Below are positions 47,639 to 55,158 of a stretch of 55,266 nucleotides of DNA, piece after piece; the stretch's first letter is position 1; every line of letters starts with the position of its first letter. The notes under the pieces are model-generated. The model did no database searches, was not told where the DNA came from, and saw only the letters and a program-made list of their open reading frames with translations. The stretch comes from Cyanobacterium sp. HL-69 (lineage in GTDB: Bacteria > Cyanobacteriota > Cyanobacteriia > Cyanobacteriales > Cyanobacteriaceae). The stretch spans positions 1 to 55,266 of the forward strand of contig CP024914.1 of the NCBI GenBank assembly GCA_002813895.1, given 5' to 3'. The position numbers were made by a program, and so were the translations under genes.

Positions 47639-48775
47639 ATGTCTAATCCTATCTACCTAGATTATCACTCCACTACCCCAGTCGATCGCCGCTTAATCGA
47701 TGTAATATATGACTCGATGATCGATAATTTTGGTAATCCTAGTAGTATAGATCATCTATGGGGAGATCGCTCCTCAACCGCCATCAAAAAAGCAAAACAA
47801 CAAATAGCTGACTTAATTCAGTGTCATCCCCAAGAAATCATCTTCACCTCTGGGGCAACAGAAAGCATTAATACCGTCATCCAAGGATTAACACCTCCTC
47901 ACCATTTCATCGTCTCACCCCTCGAACATAAAGCCATCATTGATACCTGCGAAGCCATGGTAAAACGAGGATTCGCCCAGATAACTTGGTTGAAAGTAGA
48001 TACTAAAGGGAGAATTGACCTAGAATATCTTGAAAAAGTATGTAGCCAAGGCGCATCCTTACTCTGTGTCATGGCGGCAAACAACGAAATTGGTAACATT
48101 TACCCCATCCAAGAAATTGGTAAAATTGCCCAAAAATATCATATCCCTTTCTTATGTGATGGCTCTCAGGCAGTGGGTAAAATTCCTCTCAACTTTGAAG
48201 ATTGGGGTATTACCTTCTTAACCATTTCTGGACATAAATTATACGCCCCGAAAGGTATAGGTGCATTAATTATCAAACAAGGATTTTCCATCAAACCCCT
48301 AATTTATGGAGGAGGACATCAAAACGGAATGCGCTCAGGTACACTCAATGTATCGGGAATAGTAGGTTTAGGAGAGGCTTGTTATCTCAGACAATCAGAA
48401 ATGACAGAAGATGAAAGGGCGATCGCCCTTAAACGAAATCAACTACAATCATTATTACAAGCCCAAATCCCCTCATTAATCGTCAACGGTGATACAGATA
48501 ACCGCCTCGCAGGAAACCTCCATATATCTATCCCCGATGTTCCCAATAGTGCCATGATTGCTAGGGTAAGAGATAAACTAGCCATCTCCACAGGCTCAGC
48601 TTGTACCTCAGAAACCTTTGCCCCGTCCCACGTATTGAGGGCAATAAACCTAGAAGATGAATTGATAGAAAGCGCATTGAGAATTGGCATTGGCAAATTT
48701 ACCACCCATGAAGAAATAGAAAAAAGTGCAACTATCCTCATCAATACCATCAATCAAATTTGTTTAGTAAATTAA
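47639..48775 (+). CDS. Cysteine desulfurase, DndA/IscS type
   Basis: 378 aa PLP enzyme. LDYHSTTPVDRR is the N-terminal substrate strand, ISPLEHKAI holds the conserved His, TISGHKLYAPKGIG holds the PLP lysine and STGSACTSETFAPS holds the loop cysteine that carries persulfide. It would take sulfur from cysteine and give it to the DndC-like protein. It is the last gene of the cluster, 46 bp after the PIN gene. Confidence 0.92.
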   Translation: MSNPIYLDYHSTTPVDRRLIDVIYDSMIDNFGNPSSIDHLWGDRSSTAIKKAKQQIADLIQCHPQEIIFTSGATESINTVIQGLTPPHHFIVSPLEHKAIIDTCEAMVKRGFAQITWLKVDTKGRIDLEYLEKVCSQGASLLCVMAANNEIGNIYPIQEIGKIAQKYHIPFLCDGSQAVGKIPLNFEDWGITFLTISGHKLYAPKGIGALIIKQGFSIKPLIYGGGHQNGMRSGTLNVSGIVGLGEACYLRQSEMTEDERAIALKRNQLQSLLQAQIPSLIVNGDTDNRLAGNLHISIPDVPNSAMIARVRDKLAISTGSACTSETFAPSHVLRAINLEDELIESALRIGIGKFTTHEEIEKSATILINTINQICLVN

Positions 48776-48787
48776 AATTTAACGTAA

Positions 48788-48922
48788 GCAGAAGGCCTCA
48801 GAATAATACAAACGGATGGAATAGCCGTTTCTGCATCAGGAGGCACAGTAAGACCAAAAGGCGGACGTAAATCTGTCTTGAGGCATGATCTGTTGAATGA
48901 TGAAGCTCCCGACGAGAGCTAA
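48788..48922 (+). pseudogene. TnpB C-terminal remnant, second scar
   Basis: A 44-codon frame reading GLRIIQTDGIAVSASGGTVR and then PKGGRKSVLRHDLLNDEAP to TAA. It is the usual C-terminal tail of cyanobacterial TnpB after the zinc ribbon. Everything upstream (RuvC and zinc finger) is gone. It lies just after the cysteine desulfurase gene and marks the island edge. Confidence 0.75.
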
Positions 48923-48932
48923 AGCTGTCGGG
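48908..48932 (+). repeat. TnpB right-end hairpin
   Basis: CCCGAC (48908-48913) and GTCGGG (48927-48932) pair around a 13-nt loop, and GTAGTCGTTCAC follows. In IS200/IS605 elements this is the right-end hairpin and the 3' part of the TnpB guide-RNA scaffold; the target-derived guide would start directly after about 48942. Confidence 0.5.
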
Positions 48933-49069
48933 TAGTCGTTCACCAGTCAATAGTCTGTAACTATGGGAAAATATGGGGATTGGGTGGGAATATGTTGTTA
49001 TTTCTATCTATTTAGTAAGACATAACAAAGCCTTTTGTTCTACTCATCTGTAAACCTTTGTAACAAAAA

Positions 49070-49101
49070 AGAAAGACACCTTGTTGATATGGTATCTTTC
49101 T
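49070..49101 (-). terminator. Hairpin with minus-strand T-tract upstream of rep
   Basis: AGAAAGACACC (49070-49080) and GGTATCTTTCT (49091-49101) form an 11-bp stem with one G-T pair. On the minus strand it is followed by TTTTTTG. Nothing on that strand is encoded nearby, so it could end an antisense transcript of the rep leader. Further short inverted repeats lie at 49185-49208 and 49224-49241. Otherwise 48933-49380 holds no clear gene. Confidence 0.45.
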
Positions 49102-49380
49102 ATAAAGACTATTTAATTCAATAAAAATTCTTTTTGGAGTTTTTCCGAAGAGTCCGAGTTTTAAACCTCAAACAACAACGAAAAAACATCTCATCGCAAT
49201 TTGATGTTAACACGTTTGGTCAAGGTTTGAAAAGATAAACCTAAAACAAAAGCCAAAAATGTTCAAATTAAACAACAAAACCACCAACCTAGCCACCGCC
49301 AACAAGGTGCTACAAGGTGCATTGGCTCAAGGGTTACAGGACTTCTTCGGTGACTCTCCAAAGGGAAAAGGAGAGAAACA

Positions 49381-51564
49381 ATGCAAAACCAAAACCAAGA
49401 AAAACTGTTACAAATCTTTACCTACCGCTGGAACTGGATCATCAAAGAGCATGGCTCATGGAAAACCGTCAAAACCCGTATAAGTGACCCCACCCTCATA
49501 AAGATTTATGAAGACCCTACCAAATTGATAGGAGTAGGGTTTGATAAACACACAAAGTATTTGATGCTAGACATCGATAAAAACTCCCCCTACCACCCCA
49601 AAAACGACCCCAACGGCATCCCACTACTAGAACTAACCCTATACAAAATAGGACTAAAAGAAAACATCAAAATTCAATCCAGCCAGAGTGGAGGAATACA
49701 TATATACTATCCATTCAGCCATAAACTAAAAAGTTACAAGATAGGAGCAAAAATAACCCAATACCTAGAAATAAATGGTTGGACAGTAAAAAATGGCACA
49801 CTAGAAATCTTCCCCAACCAAAAGAAAGATAACTATAGCCAAGACAAAAACCAATGGAAACTATACCAAAGGCATAGACTACCCCTACAACCAGAAAGCA
49901 GTAGTTACCTCCTAGATAGTCAATATCAGCCCATAATAGATCACCCCAAGCCCCTAGATAGTTTCCTAGAGCAGTGGGAAAATGTAGCCAAAGCCCAAGA
50001 CATAAAAGAACTAAAAAGATACCTCTACTTACAAAGCAAAAAAAGCCCAGTTTTAGCCCAGATAGAAAAAGAACTAAACCAAGTAATAACAGAAGGATTC
50101 ACAGGGCGTGGTCAAACCAACGACATTTTACTCGCCCTAGGAAGGAAAATAAGACTATGCAGACAACTAGGAGGAGTAGAACTAAGAGACACCATCAGAC
50201 ATACAGTAACCCACCTGAGAGGATACGAAGAATACTGTGGGCATCAATACGAAATCCATCAACGGAGTCAAGATATAGCCAGATGGGCAGAAACAACATA
50301 TCCTTTGGCATGGGAGAAAAAAAGCAAAAACCTACCCAAACCAAAAACCAACAACAACATAAAAACAAGAGATGCTTTAAATAGGATAATAGAAGCCCTA
50401 AAAATAGTAATAGGCAAAGAATATAAAAACATAACAGCCTTCGTAAAAGAAATATGTAGCATAGCCAAATGTTCAGCATCAACCCTATACAAACATCAGA
50501 AAATATGGAGAGAAAAAGTAAAACTAAAAATGGTGTGTAATAGTAGTCAGGGAGAGAGTTTGAGTGCCATAGAAGTACCCAAAAAAGAACAAGAGCAAAA
50601 CAACCTCAAACCTATAACCAGTAAAGAATTCAAACAAAAACAAGAACAACAAACAAAAAAAGACAAAAACGTGTGTAACGCAAGAGAGCGTAAAGGTTTG
50701 AGCTTAGATTTTTTAGAAAAGTATATACTAAGAATTTATATGCTTAGTTTATGTTCTCCCGAAAAAAAAGAAATTAAAAAGAACACACAAAAGGCGGTTA
50801 GGGGTAAATCAGAAGAATCCTGTTTCTTAATTGAGAAACTAGAAGTAGTTACTTTACGGGAGCATAATCAAACCATTGATGGGGAAACTAGAAAAATTAA
50901 TGGAGGAGAATCAGAAGCCTTAGAATCTGAACCAGCAAGATTAACCATCGAACAATCGGGGATGATAGGTGACTCTCCAGAATTAAAGCCATTAAATTCA
51001 GAACTAGGTGTAAAGCTAGGGAAGCCCTCATATCGGCAAAGTAGCTTAAGTGGTGGAAGTTCAGGGGATACCCCAACCGTCGCCCAGGAATCAGTTAACT
51101 CTTCTGCCCACAGTAATAACGACCTTGTTGCCGAGGATAAACTTATCCAAGAGCGTAGTAAATTCCTCAAGGGCTTAGGCATAGAGATACCTGAGAAATT
51201 AGCTGAGTTAGTTAATAAGGCAACCATGGAACAGGTAAATAACCTGCGACAGTTACTCAAGGAGAATAAAACTCTTAATAACCCCGTGGGCTTCCTCATA
51301 AAAGCCCTGAAGAATAATTGGCAACCCAAACAGAAAACCAGTACCCCAAGCAAACCATCATGGCAGGAGGAATTTGAGGAGTTTTATAATCAAGCTATTA
51401 AGGCAGGATACTGTGAGGATTTACCTATTAATTACCTATCGAGGAATCATCGTAATGAACCGATGGTAAGGGTAAATAAGCCAGATTCATGGTTAGGTGC
51501 ACCCTATACCCTAGTTTATTGGCGTGAGGCGATGCAGGAGTTTTGGGGGAATAATGATAAATGA
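49381..51564 (+). CDS. rep: Plasmid replication protein with primase-like domain
   Basis: 727 aa. KYLMLDIDKNSPYHP gives the DxD of archaeo-eukaryotic-primase-like Rep proteins and GGIHIYYPFSH a following His-containing strand; GTLEIFPNQ and GFTGRGQTNDIL are shared with other cyanobacterial plasmid Reps. The central part has an HTH-like segment (NITAFVKEICSIAKCSASTL). A low-complexity linker leads to a C-terminal domain (ERSKFLKGLGIEIPEKLAEL and following). RBS AAAGGAG precedes ATG. The linker contains an arm of the AAAGCTAGGG repeat (51009-51026), which has become coding. Confidence 0.82.
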   Translation: MQNQNQEKLLQIFTYRWNWIIKEHGSWKTVKTRISDPTLIKIYEDPTKLIGVGFDKHTKYLMLDIDKNSPYHPKNDPNGIPLLELTLYKIGLKENIKIQSSQSGGIHIYYPFSHKLKSYKIGAKITQYLEINGWTVKNGTLEIFPNQKKDNYSQDKNQWKLYQRHRLPLQPESSSYLLDSQYQPIIDHPKPLDSFLEQWENVAKAQDIKELKRYLYLQSKKSPVLAQIEKELNQVITEGFTGRGQTNDILLALGRKIRLCRQLGGVELRDTIRHTVTHLRGYEEYCGHQYEIHQRSQDIARWAETTYPLAWEKKSKNLPKPKTNNNIKTRDALNRIIEALKIVIGKEYKNITAFVKEICSIAKCSASTLYKHQKIWREKVKLKMVCNSSQGESLSAIEVPKKEQEQNNLKPITSKEFKQKQEQQTKKDKNVCNARERKGLSLDFLEKYILRIYMLSLCSPEKKEIKKNTQKAVRGKSEESCFLIEKLEVVTLREHNQTIDGETRKINGGESEALESEPARLTIEQSGMIGDSPELKPLNSELGVKLGKPSYRQSSLSGGSSGDTPTVAQESVNSSAHSNNDLVAEDKLIQERSKFLKGLGIEIPEKLAELVNKATMEQVNNLRQLLKENKTLNNPVGFLIKALKNNWQPKQKTSTPSKPSWQEEFEEFYNQAIKAGYCEDLPINYLSRNHRNEPMVRVNKPDSWLGAPYTLVYWREAMQEFWGNNDK
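51009..51026. repeat. Repeat-family arm inside the rep gene
   Basis: TGTAAAGCTAGGGAAGCC, read as part of the Rep linker (LGVKLGKP). It matches the MITE left arm at 10399. Confidence 0.5.
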
Positions 51565-51646
51565 AGGGATGAGTTGTGATGGAGTAGAGTGTTGTGGTCT
51601 ATAGATAGCAGTATGTATATTCTATCTTGCACTATTTTACAGACAT

Positions 51647-51670
51647 CTCGGCTTTACCCCTAGTTAGCTT
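51647..51670. repeat. Repeat-family arm after rep
   Basis: CTCGGCTTTACCCCTAGTTA, inverse to the arm in rep and like the arm at 53895. Together the two arms would bracket the 3' part of rep. Confidence 0.5.
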
Positions 51671-51698
51671 ATCCTACTGTGCTAATTTTGTACCTTCC

Positions 51699-52120
51699 GG
51701 CGGAAACATAGGGTTCGTGTCATGAGGGGCAGTGAGAAGCTAAAGGCTATATATAGCAATAGTTTCAGTCTTTTTTATTTCTTGATTGTTAAAGGTCTTT
51801 TTTCACGTCAAATGATAAGTTTTACAAATGGATTAATAAATAAGTATTTGACAAATATTAAATAGTATGGGGTTAAATATTAATAGAGGGGGTGCTGAGG
51901 GTGTCATAATCCAAACTTGCCCATTAATGATGTTTAGTAAGGCTATGCTTAGGAACAGTAAATTAAGTCTTTGCAATATATATTTAAAATAACTTCCCCC
52001 TTTTTGACCATTTATGGGGAAGTTTGATTTAAATAACTTATCAATCGAGGCTAAAAAATAGTTTATTTGTACTTATTTTTTAACCACTGCCCCTCATGAC
52101 ACGAACCCTATGTTTCCGCC
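51699..52120. mobile_element. 422-bp Tn3-derived miniature element
   Basis: 36-bp ends (51699-51734 and 52085-52120) are perfect inverted repeats. They share the core GGTTCGTG....GAGGGGCA with the ends of the 4-kb transposon at 37255. There is no gene inside, only AT-rich sequence and a CTTCCCC/GGGGAAG hairpin near 51992-52024. No target duplication is visible. This is what is called a TIME (Tn3-derived inverted-repeat miniature element). Confidence 0.85.
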
Positions 52121-52167
52121 ATGATGCAGGTTTTAGACCTCTGTTTTCAGGAGGGTTTAATTGGTAC

Positions 52168-52782
52168 ATGAAAATTGCGATTTATTGTCGAGTTTCTACT
52201 TCTGATCAGTCTTGTTCTCGTCAAGAGCGAGATTTACTTGACTATGCTCACCAAGCAGGTTATGAGGTGGTAGGGATTTGGAAGGAAACGGTTTCTGGGG
52301 TTAAAAGTCAGCATCAAGAAAGAAATAAGGTGATGGAATTAGCTCAACATCGTCAGATTAGGGGAATTTTGGTGACAGAATTAACTCGTTGGGGTCGTAG
52401 CACTTTAGATTTAATTTATACTTTACAGGATTTGAGTCATTGGGGAGTTTCTTTAATTGCTCAAACGGGTATTCAGTTTGATTTGGATACTCCTCAAGGA
52501 AAGTTAATTGCTTCAATTATGGCTTCCATTGCTGAGTTTGAAAGAGATTTAGTACGAGAAAGGGTGCGTTCGGGATTGGCCGATGCTAAAGCTAAGGGGA
52601 AAATCTTAGGTCGAAGACCTGGACAACGAATTAAGTCTGATCGTCTTGCCCCTCAAGTTTTAAAGATGGTTGCACAGGGCTATTCTTATCGTTCTATTGC
52701 CGAAAAACTACATCTGAGTAAGACTACTGTTTGTGTGATTATTAAGCGCCATCGCTCCTTGATGAATGTGGAGCAATTTTAA
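52168..52782 (+). CDS. Serine recombinase (resolvase/invertase)
   Basis: 204 aa from MKIAIYCRVS (ATG 52168). Ser10 in YCRVSTSDQS is the nucleophile; ILVTELTRWGRS and SIAEFERDLVRERVRSGL are the conserved arginine-rich segments, and the C-terminal HTH (GYSYRSIAEKLHLSKTTVCV) binds the site. The open frame extends upstream into the miniature element, but the start at 52168 fits the family. It could resolve Tn3-type cointegrates or plasmid multimers. Confidence 0.92.
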   Translation: MKIAIYCRVSTSDQSCSRQERDLLDYAHQAGYEVVGIWKETVSGVKSQHQERNKVMELAQHRQIRGILVTELTRWGRSTLDLIYTLQDLSHWGVSLIAQTGIQFDLDTPQGKLIASIMASIAEFERDLVRERVRSGLADAKAKGKILGRRPGQRIKSDRLAPQVLKMVAQGYSYRSIAEKLHLSKTTVCVIIKRHRSLMNVEQF

Positions 52783-52805
52783 AAGCTGAGAAGGTTGTGC
52801 AATAA

Positions 52806-52854
52806 AAGTTTTACTCTTAGCGTTGTTTTTCTCTCACTTGCTACTCAAACGCCT
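52806..52854. repeat. Arm related to the 14732 MITE
   Basis: The segment with TCTTAGCGTTG and TTGCTACTCAAACGCC aligns, at roughly two thirds identity by eye, with 14910-14960, the right part of the 229-bp element. Confidence 0.4.
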
Positions 52855-52948
52855 TTTAGGCAATGTACAATAGATAAAGGTACGATATTTAGAGGGTTAT
52901 AACCATGTTTATTTTAACCACTCAACTTCCATTTTCGGCAAAGTCAAA
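52855..52948 (+). pseudogene. 5' remnant of a TnpI-like recombinase gene
   Basis: TTTTAGGCAA, a following GTACAAT box, an ATG at 52904 and CAACTTCCATTTTCGGCAAA match the promoter and first codons of the recombinase at 37438 (TTTTAGGCAA, GTATAAT, CAACTTTCATTTTCGGCAAA). The rest of the gene is missing. Confidence 0.55.
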
Positions 52949-52980
52949 TTTCTGCTTTCCGTCAGTCAAAAAAAAATCAA

Positions 52981-53058
52981 AACGAGAAAGGGAATATTCG
53001 TCTTGATGAAATCAAACGCAAATATCCTCTAAGCAATTATCGGTACTTAAACTTCTAA
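52981..53058 (+). pseudogene. Short C-terminal coding remnant
   Basis: 25 codons reading NEKGNIRLDEIKRKYPLSNY and RYLNF to a TAA. It looks like the end of a protein, not recognised, left between the recombinase remnant and the TA pair. Confidence 0.3.
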
Positions 53059-53065
53059 TCTCTAA

Positions 53066-53281
53066 TTAAAAACTAGCGTCTAACTTGTCTAATAAAGCCA
53101 ACCCTTGTTGAATATCACCTTTACTTGCCATAACTTGAAAACGATTAAAAGTATCAAATTCAGCAATAGCTTTAGTAGAAAATTCCTCCATTAATTTATT
53201 AACACTAATTCCCCTAGTTTGTGCCAACTGTTTCAATCTTTCATGTTTATCATCAGGAAGTCGAATCGTTAAAGTTGCCAT
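53066..53281 (-). CDS. RHH/CopG-type antitoxin
   Basis: 71 aa. MATLTIRLPDDKHERLKQLA then GISVNKLMEEFSTKAIAEFD is a standard ribbon-helix-helix with the alternating strand. It begins 4 bp after the PIN gene on the same strand, so toxin comes first here. Confidence 0.88.
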   Translation of the reverse strand: MATLTIRLPDDKHERLKQLAQTRGISVNKLMEEFSTKAIAEFDTFNRFQVMASKGDIQQGLALLDKLDASF

Positions 53282-53285
53282 TACA

Positions 53286-53708
53286 TTATACCTCTAAAAA
53301 ATACTCTGGTTGAATAATTTGTAACTGAGGAAACAGCAATTCTGCACCTCGAAAATCTTTAATATTATTAGTTATAATAAACTGAGCATTACCAGCCAAT
53401 GCTAATTCTATTAAGTAATTATCAGCTTCATCTTTAAGATTCGGTCGCCATAAATAGTAAATTGAAGTCCAGCGACAAACACCCATAAAAGAAGCTAATA
53501 AAATTTCTATTTCAGCTACAGTTAAAGGAGACTTTTTGATAATGTCATCTCTATGAATTAAAGATTCATATTCAGCAAATAAACTATTACCCATTAAAGG
53601 TAAATATTTACCCTCTAAACATCCCCTAATAACCCCTCTGGATGCCCCAGATTTACTAATAACAGCACTAATAAAAATATTTGTATCAACTACTATTTTA
53701 ACAGTCAT
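53286..53708 (-). CDS. PIN-domain toxin (COG1569-like)
   Basis: 140 aa from ATG 53708 (MTVKIVVDTNIFISAV). PIN acidic residues: Asp8 in VDTN, Glu in LFAEYESL, Asp-Glu-Asp in LKDEADNYLIELAL and Asp in NNIKDFRG. The frame is open to 53804 but that part runs into the repeat at 53764. Partner is the RHH gene downstream. Confidence 0.88.
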   Translation of the reverse strand: MTVKIVVDTNIFISAVISKSGASRGVIRGCLEGKYLPLMGNSLFAEYESLIHRDDIIKKSPLTVAEIEILLASFMGVCRWTSIYYLWRPNLKDEADNYLIELALAGNAQFIITNNIKDFRGAELLFPQLQIIQPEYFLEV

Positions 53709-53763
53709 AGGTAAATGATAGCATATATACTGCCACTTTGCCCTGACTTTCAACCTGTAACAA

Positions 53764-53914
53764 GGGAGAAAGCTAGGGAAACTGTAATAACCATGCAAAT
53801 TCACTGAAACTGAATCAGAGCAAATGTTTTAACTTATTCTGCGTACTTTAATCGTTACAAAACTTAAGACGACTGTTCGATTTCGCGCTTATCTCGGCTT
53901 TACTCCTAATTGGC
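53764..53914. mobile_element. ~150-bp member of the AAAGCTAGGG repeat family
   Basis: Left arm GAAAGCTAGGGAAACTGTAA (53767-53786) with the following ~30 bp as at 25671; right arm CTCGGCTTTACTCCTAATTG (53893-53912) as at 51647. No gene inside. Confidence 0.55.
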
Positions 53915-54049
53915 TATATTTGGCTTAGTAATTGGTTATTTTATGGATATTAATGAAATCTCAACGAGACTGAATATAAATTAAGAAACTGTTGAATAAA
54001 TGGTACAGATAGGGTTTATATCAGCAATGGGCGATGCAATCACTGAATT

Positions 54050-54415
54050 AAATGCTCGGAAACTACCTGTCTCTCTTATCCTGAAACGACTTGATTAATT
54101 TTTTTACTACGGGTTATCTACAATTTATGTTAAAACCTACTTCAAAAACATATCCTGTAAAGGTTTGGGAGAATGGCAATCCCTTGAAATCAAGAAAATA
54201 AGAACGCTCAAATCCATTGATATATATAGCGTATAGCCTATTTTTAACATGAATTTTGCATAACCTGTAGTAAAGTTTTGGAGGAAACACCCTACCCATA
54301 ACGCTCTCGTTAAAACCAAACCAAGGGTAGCCACAACGCCCTTGTGGGGGAGGAGCGTTACGTTGTTCCGTCTTTCAACACCATTCATAATGGTGAAGGA
54401 ATATAACATGATACC
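54050..54415. repeat. Structured non-coding repeat, copy B
   Basis: Arms 54105-54135 and 54242-54272 are inverted with 26 of 31 matches. The block CCCATAACGCTCTCGTT (from 54295) and the hairpin CACCATT-CAT-AATGGTG (54379-54395) correspond one to one to copy A at 4190-4560. Three stem pairs differ from copy A in both partners and stay paired. Confidence 0.7.
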
Positions 54416-54480
54416 GATCTATTTGAAGTTAAACCGCATGGCTTAAAGACTTCACGCCTTCACGCTCCCTATATTTATTT

Positions 54481-54685
54481 GTACTACACCTTCTGCGTTT
54501 TCATGTTAAAAGACACCTCAAAATCATACGCTATAAGGTATCTAGGGGGTTGATTGAAAAATCATTTATTAACTTTCCGACTTGAAGGGGGGAGGTTACA
54601 CGAGCGCATATAATAACGCTTGAAACTATTTATATATATAGTTTAGATACCATTTCTAACATAAATTTTAGATAATACGCAGTAC
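54481..54685. repeat. Partial copy C of the structured repeat
   Basis: Arms 54481-54511 (GTACTACACCTTCTGCGTTT...) and 54654-54685 resemble those of copies A and B (shared TTTTCATGTTAAAA and TCTAACATAAATTTTA). The CCATAACG block and hairpin are absent. It ends 10 bp from the stop of the HNH gene. Confidence 0.5.
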
Positions 54686-54695
54686 ACTTTTGATG

Positions 54696-55010
54696 TTAGT
54701 TACTAAGGTTTAAATCAAGGGATAACTGACCGATGCTGATATTTCCACGTTTGCGGGTATGGTAGCTCAAATGACAAGCGGTGCAAAGGCAAACCAAGTT
54801 TTCCTTCCTGTTATCCTCTGGTTGATAATTAGAATGATGAACCACCATAGTTATTTTGGCACGGTCTGATTTACTAAGATGAGTCGTCTTATCCCCTGGC
54901 TTAATGCACTGCACACCACATTTTTGACACCGCCACTTTACTTTCTTCTTTTGTTTGAAGGCAATCTCATTCCAGTTATCGGGATAACGACTCTTACTCA
55001 TGGCGATCAT
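54696..55010 (-). CDS. Small free-standing HNH endonuclease
   Basis: 104 aa. Two CxxC pairs (WRCQKCGVQC and LVCLCTACH) hold zinc; HHSNYQPEDNRKENL and CHLSYH give the His/Asn/His of the HNH site. This family is frequent in cyanobacteria as single genes. Start may be ATG 55010 or 55001 (MSKSRYPDNW). A second, broken copy of its 3' end lies at 2727-2855. Repeat copy C lies directly downstream. Confidence 0.88.
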   Translation of the reverse strand: MIAMSKSRYPDNWNEIAFKQKKKVKWRCQKCGVQCIKPGDKTTHLSKSDRAKITMVVHHSNYQPEDNRKENLVCLCTACHLSYHTRKRGNISIGQLSLDLNLSN

Positions 55011-55127
55011 TGATTATTTTGTGAACCTTTAAAGTCAACATTTTGTTTCTACATTACCTGATAAGGAGCTTAAAATAGAATTAAATGACCTTAGTTTGTG
55101 GTAAATTTTGCGTAAATTTAAAGTGAG

Positions 55128-55158
55128 GATTATAGGAGAGAGTTTGGTTCCTATAATC
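55128..55158. promoter_or_regulatory. Inverted repeat upstream of parA (if circular)
   Basis: GATTATAGGA (55128-55137) and TCCTATAATC (55149-55158) are exact inverted repeats 11 bp apart, about 110 bp before the window end. If the molecule is circular this is the parA upstream region, a usual place for operators or centromeres. 55011-55266 has no gene. Confidence 0.4.

Noticed and set aside
25844-48775. Canonical type 1 BREX or canonical Dnd operon
   Set aside because: pglX and pglZ are absent for BREX type 1; dndD and dndE are absent for Dnd. Only a mixture is supported.
49259-49483. 74-codon frame overlapping the start of rep
   Set aside because: Its second half is the rep gene in another frame; rep itself has a good RBS at 49381. 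A short leader peptide (first ~40 codons) cannot be excluded but has no support.
54050-54700. Group II intron for the structured repeat and HNH gene
   Set aside because: No domain V-like hairpin, no GUGYG start and no reverse transcriptase; the HNH is a single-domain protein.
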